A stretch of DNA of 64,000 nucleotides. Origin: Bacteroidia bacterium (GTDB taxonomy: Bacteria > Bacteroidota > Bacteroidia > 2-12-FULL-35-15). The notes below the pieces were generated by a model. That model saw only the letters and a list, made by a program, of their open reading frames with translations, was not told where the DNA came from and did not search any database. The DNA lies in the NCBI GenBank assembly GCA_030654175.1, contig JAURXZ010000016.1, positions 1-64,000 of the forward strand, read 5' to 3'. Position 1 is the first letter of the stretch. Every line of letters begins with the position of its first letter. Both the position numbers and the translations under genes were made by a program. Positions 25,732-34,694 of the stretch are shown in pieces.

Positions 25732-27262
25732 GAATCCTGTGCTTTCTTATGTTTTGAATAAAGCTACTTATTATTGAACCAATTAATTCCCTTTCCTTTG
25801 TATTTATTCCAACAATATAAACTGCAATAAAAAACCAAATAACAGAAACTATTGATAGAAATAGAAAACGAGTAATGTTATCAGGGTATAAATTGCGTAT
25901 AAAAAACAGCGGAGAAACCAGTATGACAACATATACTATTTTTAAATATGCTATTTTCATAAAAGTTTTTACATCAAAATTGATAAGTTTTTTTAATATT
26001 ATTTGCGACACAATTACATTAATAAAAGTTGAAACAATATAAACTATTAAAATTGAGAATGATGGATACCCATATTTAAAAAATAAATATGCAATTGGAA
26101 GACTCAATAAAGAAATGGTACTTCCAATTATCTGAAAATATTTAATTTTTCCAACCGCCTGAATAACTGTTGGTATACCAGCTCCTAAGCAATTGACAAG
26201 GGCATTTATTATCATAAGTTGGCAAAAAATGGAAGTATATTCTGGTACATTTTTCAACCATAGTTTTAAAATAAAATCAGTTTCAAGTAGAAGCGGCAAT
26301 GCAGGTAATAACATAAGAAAAAAGGAATATTTGGATATATAACAAACGATCTGCATCGTTCTGTCGGTGTTGCCGCTACTGTAACTTTTTGTTATTTGGG
26401 GTATTGCAGCTTGTCCTAAGTTTTTAGAAAATACCAATACAATACTATTGATGGAATTCGCTAAACCAAATGAGGCATTCAAGATAGTCCCGAAAAATAA
26501 ATTTATAATTAATGCTGCTCCTTGAACTTGTCCAACGGATGCGCTTCCACCCAACAACATCCAACCAGAAAATCTGAGCATCTCCGTATACTTACTTTTC
26601 TCATGTTGAAAATTCCATAATACAATGGCAGTAAATTTCCTGTAACAATATAACATATACAGAATGGCTGGTATAGCCATTGATACAGCCATTAATAATG
26701 CATAAATTCTAAGCCTGTTCCCTAAATAATAAAACAAGATAATTGCAATAGCTAATCTCAATATAACTGAGACAATTTCGATGATAGCAGACACAGTAAA
26801 CTTTTCGTGAGCAGCAATCAATGCTTGATATGGACTACTAAATATTGAAAAAATTATTGCTAAAACTGAAAAATGGAACACAAACATTGCATCACCAAGC
26901 CGTTCTATAGGTATATTGAGTTTGTTGTAAATATAATAACGTCCAAACGTCTCCGCAAATATAAATAAAACCAGGGCGAAAATAATATGAAGAATTATGC
27001 CTATATTAAAAACCTTATTAGCACTATTCAAATTTTCTCTCCCTATTTCAAACGCCAAATAACGAAAAGTCGTAGAAACTAAGGCAGGAGTTAATATATT
27101 TGCCATTATCACAATGCCACCAACCACACTATATAGTCCAAAATCGGAAACTCCCAGACTCTGTAATACAATACGCGATGTAAATAAACTTATTATAGAG
27201 GTAATACCTAATTTTATATATAATATGCCGCTATTTTTTACTATTTTAGTATTGTCTTTCAT
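25724..27262 (-). CDS. Wzx-like flippase (MOP superfamily)
   Basis: This 512-residue membrane protein has about twelve to fourteen hydrophobic helices and starts 'NSGILYIKLGITSIISLFTSRIVLQSLG', the usual first helix of polysaccharide flippases. It should move the undecaprenyl-linked repeat unit across the inner membrane. Together with a Wzy-like and a Wzz-like protein it marks the locus as Wzx/Wzy-dependent. It overlaps the next glycosyltransferase gene by 8 bp. Confidence 0.9.
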   Translation of the reverse strand: MKDNTKIVKNSGILYIKLGITSIISLFTSRIVLQSLGVSDFGLYSVVGGIVIMANILTPALVSTTFRYLAFEIGRENLNSANKVFNIGIILHIIFALVLFIFAETFGRYYIYNKLNIPIERLGDAMFVFHFSVLAIIFSIFSSPYQALIAAHEKFTVSAIIEIVSVILRLAIAIILFYYLGNRLRIYALLMAVSMAIPAILYMLYCYRKFTAIVLWNFQHEKSKYTEMLRFSGWMLLGGSASVGQVQGAALIINLFFGTILNASFGLANSINSIVLVFSKNLGQAAIPQITKSYSSGNTDRTMQIVCYISKYSFFLMLLPALPLLLETDFILKLWLKNVPEYTSIFCQLMIINALVNCLGAGIPTVIQAVGKIKYFQIIGSTISLLSLPIAYLFFKYGYPSFSILIVYIVSTFINVIVSQIILKKLINFDVKTFMKIAYLKIVYVVILVSPLFFIRNLYPDNITRFLFLSIVSVIWFFIAVYIVGINTKERELIGSIISSFIQNIRKHRIHE

Positions 27263-27324
27263 CTATTTTTTGATACTTCCCACATATAATAAGTATAACT
27301 AAATAGTTGACAGAATATTTATGT

Positions 27325-28071
27325 TTACTTGGGGCCCTTTTCGCACAACAAAAAAATACTGGAGCATAAATCGGGATATTGCTGACCTAACTCATAACAT
27401 CCTTCCAAATATTCTGGCGAAATAATGTCAGTCCCTAACAATTTATCCCATTGGAAATTTGCCAGAGCTTTAAAGAAGATGCCGGAACGATACACGACAT
27501 TTAATCCTGCAGCCTTTGCGTCTCTTTCCAAAGTATCCAAGGTGTAGGTTATATTGTGTCCGTGTTCCTTTTCAGCTGGAGTTATTGCAGAATTATGAGA
27601 AATTAACCCCATTTTTACAGCAATTTGTCTTGATGGCGCATTAGCATTAGGACAAACCAAGAAGAATCTTCCTTTGTCAGATAGCCATTCATCATTGATT
27701 CTTTTCAATACAGCAACCGGATTATCAATATGTTCCAACACATGAGTTAAAACAATATTATCGTATTTGGCGGGTAGTATCGCTTTTTCAAAAAGAGAAT
27801 TTACAAATTTCACCTTAGTTCCAAATTCATTTTTTGCAATGGTAATTGCTTCGTCAGAAGCCTCTACACAAGTAATATCATTGAAATAAGGTAAAAATCT
27901 TCGGGTAAAATCGCCTTTAAAACTTCCTAATTCCAGAAAGTTTCCTTCTTTAAAAAAAGGAGTAAATGATTTTAGCATAAAAGGATGCATTACATCAAAA
28001 TCGAAGCTATATGCGTATTTATGATCTTTGGTATCCCTTAATTCTTTGTTGTAATTTCTTTGAATTGTCAT
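27325..28071 (-). CDS. SAM-dependent methyltransferase
   Basis: This 248-residue class I methyltransferase has the SAM motif FLELGSFKGDFTRRFL (about residues 44-59), 'VTCVEASDEAI'-like motif II and 'IVLTHVLEHIDNPVAVLKRI' downstream. These type 11/23 methyltransferases in polysaccharide loci may cap or decorate sugars. The C-terminal 'LCSSIFLLCEKG' closes the fold. The acceptor is unknown. It lies between the flippase gene and a GNAT gene. Confidence 0.8.
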   Translation of the reverse strand: MTIQRNYNKELRDTKDHKYAYSFDFDVMHPFMLKSFTPFFKEGNFLELGSFKGDFTRRFLPYFNDITCVEASDEAITIAKNEFGTKVKFVNSLFEKAILPAKYDNIVLTHVLEHIDNPVAVLKRINDEWLSDKGRFFLVCPNANAPSRQIAVKMGLISHNSAITPAEKEHGHNITYTLDTLERDAKAAGLNVVYRSGIFFKALANFQWDKLLGTDIISPEYLEGCYELGQQYPDLCSSIFLLCEKGPK

Positions 28072-28140
28072 GAAAATATGTTTTAATAATTTTAAAATTC
28101 TTTCCTTTTTGAATTTATGAGATAATAAGCATGTTAATCA

Positions 28141-28563
28141 TTATTTAATTTCAAGTTTCATTAAATCTAAATCACCATTAAAATCATACTTTATAAAATT
28201 ATTTTTATTGTATAAACCAATCGCAGGAACATTTTTTTTATGAACTTCTAGTTTGATTTCTTTAAAATTATTTTGTTTAACGTATTCAATACAATTGCGT
28301 GTTAGTTTTGTCGAAATCCTCAAGCCCATATATTTTTTCAATATACTTACATTGGTGATAAAGGCAGAATGGGTTGTAGCATTCATATAGACTGCAACCA
28401 AACCCACAAGAATGCTTTCTGACCATGCTTCAAATGTAATTGACCGATTCTCTATTTTTTTTGCATACTCCTCAATACTAACTCTTTCAACTAAAGGTGG
28501 AAAAAAATTATCATTGCATTCTTTTAAATGCAAGCAAATTTCCTGCTCTGTAGCTGTTTTCAT
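28141..28563 (-). CDS. GNAT-family N-acetyltransferase
   Basis: I start at the ATG at 28563; the longer frame would need a TTG. The 140-residue GNAT fold shows 'GLVAVYMNATTHSAFITNVSI', then an acetyl-CoA loop in 'KYMGLRISTKLTRNCIEYV' (a degenerate Q/RxxGxG/A), and 'LEVHKKNVPAIGLYNKNNFIKY' at the C-terminus. By position, close to a VioA-like aminotransferase, it may acetylate the new 4-amino group. It is also the only GNAT in the window and so the only local candidate for the missing PseH step, but it lies 21 kb from the pse block. Confidence 0.75.
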   Translation of the reverse strand: MKTATEQEICLHLKECNDNFFPPLVERVSIEEYAKKIENRSITFEAWSESILVGLVAVYMNATTHSAFITNVSILKKYMGLRISTKLTRNCIEYVKQNNFKEIKLEVHKKNVPAIGLYNKNNFIKYDFNGDLDLMKLEIK

Positions 28564-28602
28564 TTTATATCTTATCTTATTTGTTTCCAAAAAAACAATT
28601 GA

Positions 28603-29568
28603 TTAATTTTTATCACTTTCTAAAACTGCAATTCCAAATCCAAAACGTCCAAATTCATTGCCATTATATAATAGATACACTTTATCATTGCAGTGAAAAA
28701 TATGTGGGTAGCACATCATATCAGAATCCCAGCTTCCTTCAGTAATGTCAATTCCTGAATTTGCATCATCTCTTGTCCAGCTAGTTAAATCATCTGAATA
28801 TGCGTAACCAATGCGGTATCCACGATCTTTGTCTTTTCTAAAACCGGTTGATTGCCTGTAACAAAAATACATGTGGTATCGGTTATTCAGGAATATAACA
28901 GTAGGCAAAGCCTGGCACTCATCAACATTAAGTTTATCAGAAATTATTTGCTTCCCATCCTTGATCCATTCAATACCATCATTAGATGTAGCATGTGCAA
29001 TTTTGTAAACACGAGCAGGGGAATTATCGATAGTGTTTTCTATCCATCTTTCTCCATAAATATACCACATATGATACGTATTGTTAAAATTACAAACAAA
29101 GGAATCCCCTACCAGAAAAGGTTCGTGAAGGGATGAAGATAATACAGGTCCATCACTAACTTTTTGAAAAGTTAAACCATTATCATTACTGATAGCTAAT
29201 CCTGTTGATGTTTCGACAGAAACAGAAACTCTTCGGCTCCAACCGCATGTGTAGGCAAGTATTCTGCCATTATCTTTTAAAATATTGATAGGAAAAATTC
29301 CATGTTCATCAAAACAACCTAATCCACCTAACTTAATTACAGTATTATCAGCAACCCTGATTACCTTTTTGAAACTTTTATCCATATCAACAAATGAAAT
29401 ATGGCTTAAATATTTTCCGTTTTTTTCGTCTTTCTCGCGTGTCGAAAAATAAATCCTTACAAAATCGTCAAACACCAACGTTTGCGGAGATTGAGCAAAT
29501 TCAACACAATTGTTAGCTAACTTATATTTTATAGGATCAAATATATTTCCTAGTTTTTTCCACTTCAT
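28603..29568 (-). CDS. GH43/GH32-like propeller protein, cytoplasmic (copy 2)
   Basis: This 321-residue paralogue of the genes at 29577 and 1276 has the same plan: start 'KWKKLGNIFDP', 'FVRIYFSTRE', 'GCFDEHGIFPINIL', 'YHMWYIYGERWIEN', 'YHMYFCYRQS' and the C-terminal 'SWDSDMMCYPHIF' and 'FGFGIAVLE'. There is no signal peptide. Repeated Y-H-M-x-F/Y blades and conserved Asp/Glu residues fit the five-bladed glycosidase-like fold. The gene follows copy 3 by 8 bp, so the two are co-expressed. Function is unknown; action on an intracellular glycan precursor is inferred from location. Confidence 0.65.
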   Translation of the reverse strand: MKWKKLGNIFDPIKYKLANNCVEFAQSPQTLVFDDFVRIYFSTREKDEKNGKYLSHISFVDMDKSFKKVIRVADNTVIKLGGLGCFDEHGIFPINILKDNGRILAYTCGWSRRVSVSVETSTGLAISNDNGLTFQKVSDGPVLSSSLHEPFLVGDSFVCNFNNTYHMWYIYGERWIENTIDNSPARVYKIAHATSNDGIEWIKDGKQIISDKLNVDECQALPTVIFLNNRYHMYFCYRQSTGFRKDKDRGYRIGYAYSDDLTSWTRDDANSGIDITEGSWDSDMMCYPHIFHCNDKVYLLYNGNEFGRFGFGIAVLESDKN

Positions 29569-29576
29569 CGTACGCT

Positions 29577-30542
29577 CTAATTATTTGTAAGGCTTTCGAG
29601 TTGTGCTAAACCAAAACCAAATCTACCAACATGATTTCCTAAATAAAACATATATAATTTTTTATCCAATTCGAAAACATGTGGGTAGCTTATCATTTCA
29701 GAATCCCAACCCTCTTTTGAAACATCTATACCAACCTTAGAGTCATCTCTAAACCAGTTTATCAAATCCTCAGAAGAAGCATATCCGATACGGTAACCTT
29801 TATCTTTACCTCTGAAATTTAAGCTATATCTATAGCAAAAAAACATATGATATTTATTTTCATAGAAGAAAACATCTGGACTTGCCTGCGCTTCATTTTC
29901 TTCCAGTTTGTTTTCAATAAGATCTTTATCTGCTTTTACCCAATTGATACCATCGGTTGAAGCAGCCATACGGATTTTATACACGGGTTCTGGCTTTCCA
30001 TCATTCTCAATCCATTTTCTTCCGGCTATGTAAAATAAATACCATGAATTATTAAATTTTCTGATTTTAGGCCCACTCAAAATAAATGGTTCGTTAATAC
30101 TATAAGAAATGACAGGTCCCAGTCCTAATTTCGTAAATGTTTCACCATTATCATAACTTTTTGCAAGCCCAATCGCTACGTTAAAAGGAACAGATTCGCA
30201 TCTTGTCCAACCACCATAATATGCGAGAATATCATTTCCATCCCTTATAATGGACGCAGGATAGGTACCAAATTCATCAAAAGTTCCCCGTGCACCTAAT
30301 TTTAAAATTGGCTGATCGGATATGTTTACTATTTCGAATAAGTTTTCCCTGTTGAAGTCAACAAAAGCTGAATAGCTAACATATTGTCCGTTTTCATCGG
30401 GTAGCGGCCTGCATGCAAAATAAACTCTAATAAATTTATCAAATATCAAAACAGAAGGTGCTTGCGCAAATTCATTGAGCCAACTTTTACCTTTCACATC
30501 CGAAGGATTAAAAACCCTTCCTAGTTTTTTCCACGTAAACAT
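29577..30542 (-). CDS. GH43/GH32-like propeller protein, cytoplasmic (copy 3)
   Basis: I start at the ATG at 30542; the longer frame begins with TTG. The 321-residue protein is the closest relative of the copy at 28603 ('TWKKLGRVFNPSD', 'FIRVYFACRP', 'GTFDEFGTYPASII', 'KYHMFFCYRYS', 'GWDSEMISYPHVF', 'GFGLAQLE'). No secretion signal is present. Its acidic residues in FDEFG and WDSEM are shared by all three paralogues and are candidates for catalysis. It lies downstream of the WbqC and aminotransferase genes. Confidence 0.65.
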   Translation of the reverse strand: MFTWKKLGRVFNPSDVKGKSWLNEFAQAPSVLIFDKFIRVYFACRPLPDENGQYVSYSAFVDFNRENLFEIVNISDQPILKLGARGTFDEFGTYPASIIRDGNDILAYYGGWTRCESVPFNVAIGLAKSYDNGETFTKLGLGPVISYSINEPFILSGPKIRKFNNSWYLFYIAGRKWIENDGKPEPVYKIRMAASTDGINWVKADKDLIENKLEENEAQASPDVFFYENKYHMFFCYRYSLNFRGKDKGYRIGYASSEDLINWFRDDSKVGIDVSKEGWDSEMISYPHVFELDKKLYMFYLGNHVGRFGFGLAQLESLTNN

Positions 30543-30630
30543 TTTATTCAAATTAATTTAATTGTAACTCCGATAAATTTTTCAACTCATTCATTTCTGC
30601 ATTTTTGTATGAATCAAAGTTTGAAATTTC

Positions 30631-31335
30631 CTATACTAAAGTAAAAGAAGATTCTAAGTGTTTTTTTATTTCCTCTACTGAGTTAAACATCATTACATCT
30701 ATGATAGATAAAAAGGGGACAAAATCATTATTAAATTGATTGTATTTGATATCACTTGTCTTTAAAAAAAATAAATTTATTCCCTCTTTTTTAAAATCAT
30801 CTTTATTATAAAGTTCGGTTCCTCCGATGGGATTAATATAAGAATCAGCATTTCGAGTTTTACATATCACTACAACTTTATTTTCTGCTTTTAATTGATG
30901 ATCTATTGGAATGGTAGATGATATTATTAAAGAAGTTGAAATGCCTAAATATTCTTTAATTACATTTATAGAATTAAAAATAAATTTGAATAAATTCATT
31001 TCTTCAAATAAAAAACAATTTTCAAATTTCGGATAAACAGTGTTAAAATAGGGGGATTTCCTATACGACTCAATTATTCTATTCAACATTTTTTTTCTTT
31101 CGGTCGGCCATATTTCAGCTAGATACCTTTCTTTGACGTCCAGGTAATCTGAATCTTTTTTTAAAGGAAGTGTGATAAATGCATCTTTGCCATTCACCAA
31201 AATTCTGTTTCTATTGATCCATCCTTTTTTTGTGAATTCTATGTTATCATAAATAACAAATTCATCAACCGCATTCATTAATTGAAAATATCCAATGTAA
31301 GGAAAAAGATAAGGTTGCATGATAGCTAGTTTCAT
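30631..31335 (-). CDS. WbqC-family protein
   Basis: This 234-residue protein starts 'MKLAIMQPYLFPYIGYFQLM', the signature of the WbqC-like family, and has 'GWINRNRI' and 'ITLPLKKDS'. In O-antigen loci wbqC is found next to vioA and has been linked to N-acylation (glycyl-type) of 4-amino-4,6-dideoxysugars; this role is family knowledge, not proven here. Its ATG overlaps the aminotransferase stop by 4 bp (ATGA), so the two are coupled, which supports a shared 4-amino-sugar pathway. Confidence 0.85.
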   Translation of the reverse strand: MKLAIMQPYLFPYIGYFQLMNAVDEFVIYDNIEFTKKGWINRNRILVNGKDAFITLPLKKDSDYLDVKERYLAEIWPTERKKMLNRIIESYRKSPYFNTVYPKFENCFLFEEMNLFKFIFNSINVIKEYLGISTSLIISSTIPIDHQLKAENKVVVICKTRNADSYINPIGGTELYNKDDFKKEGINLFFLKTSDIKYNQFNNDFVPFLSIIDVMMFNSVEEIKKHLESSFTLV

Positions 31336-32459
31336 ACAAATCTGTTCTTAAAGCTATTACAAATTTTCAAAATAATTTCTTCCTCTAAATCAGGGTAAAT
31401 TGGCAAGCATAGTATTTCTTCTGTTATTCTCTCAGCAATCGGCATCTTGCCAGGTTGAGAAGATTCTAATCCCCGATAGGTTGCAAATTGACTTATTAAA
31501 GGATGAAAATATTTTCTTGCGAAAATATTTTGTTTTACTAATTCTTCATAAACCTCGTCTCTTGATTTACCGTAAATAGCTTTAGAAATTACAATTGGGA
31601 AATATGAATAACAATGTTTCACATGATCCATATCGTCCATATAAGATAAACCATCAATTCCATTAAGTTTTTCGCGATAGAGTTCTGCTATTTTTTTTCT
31701 ATTTTCAATTATTCCATCAATATATTTTAATTGCAATAAGCCCATAGCAGCTTGAACTTCATTCATTTTCGCGTTGATACCAGGCGAAACAACCTGACCA
31801 TTTACAAATCCAAAATTTTTCAAATTATCAATTCGGTCTTTAGTTGCTTTATCATGACATACTATGGCTCCACCTTCGAAAGTGTTATAAACTTTAGTTG
31901 CATGAAAACTCATAACCGAAAGGTCGCCATAGTTTAAAACCGGAATGCCTTTAATATCAACACCAAAAGTATGGCAAGCATCGTAAATTACTTTTAAGCC
32001 ATAGGTGTCAGCTATCTCTTTAATTCTGTCAACATTACAGGGATTTCCATAAACATGAACTGGTAGAATAGCAGTAGTTTTTGGAGTTATAGCCGCTTCA
32101 ATTTTTTCAGGATCAATATTAAATGTATTCGGTTCAATATCTACAAATACGGGTTTAATATTATTCCACCACAGTGAATGAGTAGTAGCTACGAAACTAT
32201 ATGGGGTAGTAATAACTTCACCGGTAATGCGTAATTCTTGCAATGCAGTTACAAGGGCCAATGTGCCATTAGAAAAGAGAGAAATATACTTAACACCCAA
32301 ATATTCGCAAAGTGCTTTTTCTAAATCCTGGTGGAATTTCCCGTTGTTGGTAATCCATTTGCTGTCCCAAATATCTTTTAAATACACCTGAAATTCTTCC
32401 AAAGGAGGGAGAAAAGGCTGCGTGACTAAAATGGGGGAGGGATTCTTGCTCATTTTCAT
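31332..32459 (-). CDS. VioA-like sugar 4-aminotransferase (DegT/DnrJ family)
   Basis: This 375-residue PLP enzyme has the pyridoxal-lysine segment SFHATKVYNTFEGG, typical of VioA-like dTDP-4-keto-6-deoxyglucose 4-transaminases and unlike PseC (HPVKHIAAGEGG). 'LFSNGTLALVTAL' and 'VIYDACHTFGVD' bind the cofactor. It should make dTDP-Qui4N (viosamine) or a related sugar from an RmlA/RmlB product; neither rml gene is in the window. The WbqC gene follows with a 4-bp overlap. Confidence 0.85.
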   Translation of the reverse strand: MKMSKNPSPILVTQPFLPPLEEFQVYLKDIWDSKWITNNGKFHQDLEKALCEYLGVKYISLFSNGTLALVTALQELRITGEVITTPYSFVATTHSLWWNNIKPVFVDIEPNTFNIDPEKIEAAITPKTTAILPVHVYGNPCNVDRIKEIADTYGLKVIYDACHTFGVDIKGIPVLNYGDLSVMSFHATKVYNTFEGGAIVCHDKATKDRIDNLKNFGFVNGQVVSPGINAKMNEVQAAMGLLQLKYIDGIIENRKKIAELYREKLNGIDGLSYMDDMDHVKHCYSYFPIVISKAIYGKSRDEVYEELVKQNIFARKYFHPLISQFATYRGLESSQPGKMPIAERITEEILCLPIYPDLEEEIILKICNSFKNRFV

Positions 32460-32673
32460 TTTAAATTTTAATTTTTAAAGAAAAAATGTTTTGTATTTCG
32501 ATTTTCTTAATCAAAGAGAATAATTACAAGGTTAATCTTTTCTTTGGAACAGTATTATCATTAATTGCACAGGGGGATTTCTTAAAAATAGAAATATTAC
32601 ACCTACATATGATTTTTGAAGGCCGAAATGATCGCACCAACTTTTGAATATAAAGTCTAAAACAATATTTAAT

Positions 32674-33345
32674 TTAAGGTTTTTGCGCCTCAATAACAAG
32701 GGTTCCAACTAACCTTACTCCTTCCTCTTTTATTAATCTTTTATCAGTACCCTCAGCACCAAATTCTACTTTTCTAATGTTTATAAAACCTTTTATTTCT
32801 AAAGCTTTGGATAATAGCTCTTCATCCCAAACTGAATGATGTAACCAATTTTGAGTTAAATCGCCAATTGCTTCAGCTTTATATTTATACTCTGGAATCG
32901 ATATTTTTCCATTGTAAAAATCAATAGCATATTTTAGATCTGGAACATTTATCCTAAGCCAACACTTTGGTTTTAGAACTCTAAATATTTCACCTAATAA
33001 TTGAAAAGCATGATTTGGGTATAAATGCTCTAGTGTATGTCCAGAATAAACGCCATCAACAACATTACTTGGGCAATTCAGAGGATACCTTAGGTCTGTT
33101 TCAATTTCCGGCTTTCTATATTGAGAATATTTCTTCCAAAATTTTAACCTGAAAATATAAAAATCTATATGTGTCCAACCATCCATATAGTTCGCTCCAA
33201 CTCCTATATCCAACAATAATGGTAATTTCGTGGGAGTTATTTTACTTTTGCGTTTTTTAAAATGACGACCCGCCCAACCTGTTATTTCGAAATATAGTTG
33301 GCGTGAAAATTTAGGTTCTTGAAAGTTCGGATAAATTTCATTCAT
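32674..33345 (-). CDS. SAM-dependent methyltransferase (type 11)
   Basis: This 223-residue class I methyltransferase has LLDIGVGANYMDGWTHID as its SAM loop and 'DGVYSGHTLEHLYPNHA' as the motif IV/post-IV region with 'LGEIFRVLKPKCWLRINVPDL'. It resembles methyltransferases that occur among glycosyltransferase genes in surface-polysaccharide loci. The acceptor is unknown. It is separated from both neighbours by gaps of more than 200 bp, so it may be transcribed less tightly with them. Confidence 0.75.
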   Translation of the reverse strand: MNEIYPNFQEPKFSRQLYFEITGWAGRHFKKRKSKITPTKLPLLLDIGVGANYMDGWTHIDFYIFRLKFWKKYSQYRKPEIETDLRYPLNCPSNVVDGVYSGHTLEHLYPNHAFQLLGEIFRVLKPKCWLRINVPDLKYAIDFYNGKISIPEYKYKAEAIGDLTQNWLHHSVWDEELLSKALEIKGFINIRKVEFGAEGTDKRLIKEEGVRLVGTLVIEAQKP

Positions 33346-33663
33346 TTTTCTTTAGTTTTATTTTTTTTACAAACCAGCCCAAAACCAACACAATTAATAT
33401 GATTGTTCGACTTTTTTTAATTAAATTCAAAATAATCTTATAGTAATCCTAACATGCAATTCATTCAACGAAAATAGTACTTTTAAAGGATATTTTTTAA
33501 AATATATTTTAAAAACCGCAAACAAGATAGAACCGCTAATTTTTTTTACCAATGAAGATAAATTGGCTAAAACAATTGATATTCCACCCCATACACATTT
33601 AAACCTGTTTCAAAAAGGGTTTTATTTCTTCCTATTAGTTTTAAAACATTTACAATAAATGAA
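33346..33663. other. Gene-free AT-rich gap
   Basis: This 318-bp stretch between the epimerase and methyltransferase genes contains only AT-rich sequence (for example TTTTAAAATATATTTTAAAA-like tracts). I see no gene, promoter consensus or clear repeat. Confidence 0.5.
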
Positions 33664-34641
33664 TCAGTCCTTCAAATTATCTCTGTACCATTTTACTGCT
33701 TCTTTAAGTCCATCCTTAATTGAAAATTCAGGCTGATAACCTAACATTTTTTTTGCTTTATCAATGGATGCTAATGAATGAGGAATATCTCCAGCTCTAT
33801 TTGGTCCATACATTATTGGAATATCAGCTATTTTTGGATCATAAACAGCTAAAAACTGTTTAAGGTAAGCAACTAACTCATTTAATGAAGTGCTCTCTCC
33901 AAATGCAGTATTGTAAACTGTGTTAACGGCATTAGGATTTTGAGTGGTAATAGCTAAAAGATTCATTTGAATTACATTATCTATATATGTAAAATCACGT
34001 GAATAGTTTCCGTCTCCATTAATAATTGGACTTTCATGATTCATCAATTGAATCACAAACTTCGGAATTACCGCAGCATATGCTCCATTAGGATCTTGTT
34101 TACGTCCAAAAACATTAAAATAACGTAAGCCTATACTTTCTAACCCATAAGTCTTGCTAAAGATTTCTGCATACAATTCATTTACATACTTGGTGATTGC
34201 ATAAGGCGATAACGGTTTTCCTATTTTGTCTTCAACTTTTGGCAAAGTTTCAGAGTCTCCATAAGTGGAAGAACTTGCAGCATAAACAAAACGTTTAACT
34301 TTTGCATCCCGTGCGGCTACTAACATATTTAGAAAACCGGAAATGTTAACCGCATTAGTTGTTATGGGATCAAAGATAGAACGAGGAACAGAACCTAACG
34401 CTGCCAGGTGCAATACATAATCAACTCCTATGGTTGCATTATTACAGTCCGCTATATTACGAATATCGCCAACAATCAAAGTAAAATTGGGATTGGCTAA
34501 AAGCTGTTGAATATTTTCTTTCCTACCCGTAGAAAAATCATCCAAACATATAACCCTATTATTGTTTTTCAATAATGCTTCACAAGAATTAGAGCCTATA
34601 AAACCGGCACCTCCTGTGACAAGTATTTTTTTATTTTTCAA
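33664..34641 (-). CDS. WbpP/TviC-like UDP-HexNAc(A) 4-epimerase
   Basis: This 325-residue extended SDR has ILVTGGAGFIGSN at residues 6-18, 'YAASSSTYGDSE' and SPYAITKY with the catalytic Tyr-x-x-x-Lys, and 'GLRYFNVFGRKQDPNGAYAAVIPKF', which is characteristic of the WbpP/TviC group. With the dehydrogenase gene 54 bp upstream it should convert UDP-GlcNAc or UDP-GlcNAcA to the galacto form, giving UDP-GalNAcA. It is the second enzyme of the locus after the antiterminator. Confidence 0.88.
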   Translation of the reverse strand: MKNKKILVTGGAGFIGSNSCEALLKNNNRVICLDDFSTGRKENIQQLLANPNFTLIVGDIRNIADCNNATIGVDYVLHLAALGSVPRSIFDPITTNAVNISGFLNMLVAARDAKVKRFVYAASSSTYGDSETLPKVEDKIGKPLSPYAITKYVNELYAEIFSKTYGLESIGLRYFNVFGRKQDPNGAYAAVIPKFVIQLMNHESPIINGDGNYSRDFTYIDNVIQMNLLAITTQNPNAVNTVYNTAFGESTSLNELVAYLKQFLAVYDPKIADIPIMYGPNRAGDIPHSLASIDKAKKMLGYQPEFSIKDGLKEAVKWYRDNLKD

Positions 34642-34694
34642 ATATCCCCCTTAATTCCCTTATAAAAGGGACACTTATTCTATCAGAGCTATTA

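Noticed and set aside
28141-28563. GNAT as a certain PseH
   Set aside because: It is 21 kb from the pse genes and lies next to the VioA/WbqC block, so PseH is only one of two possibilities.
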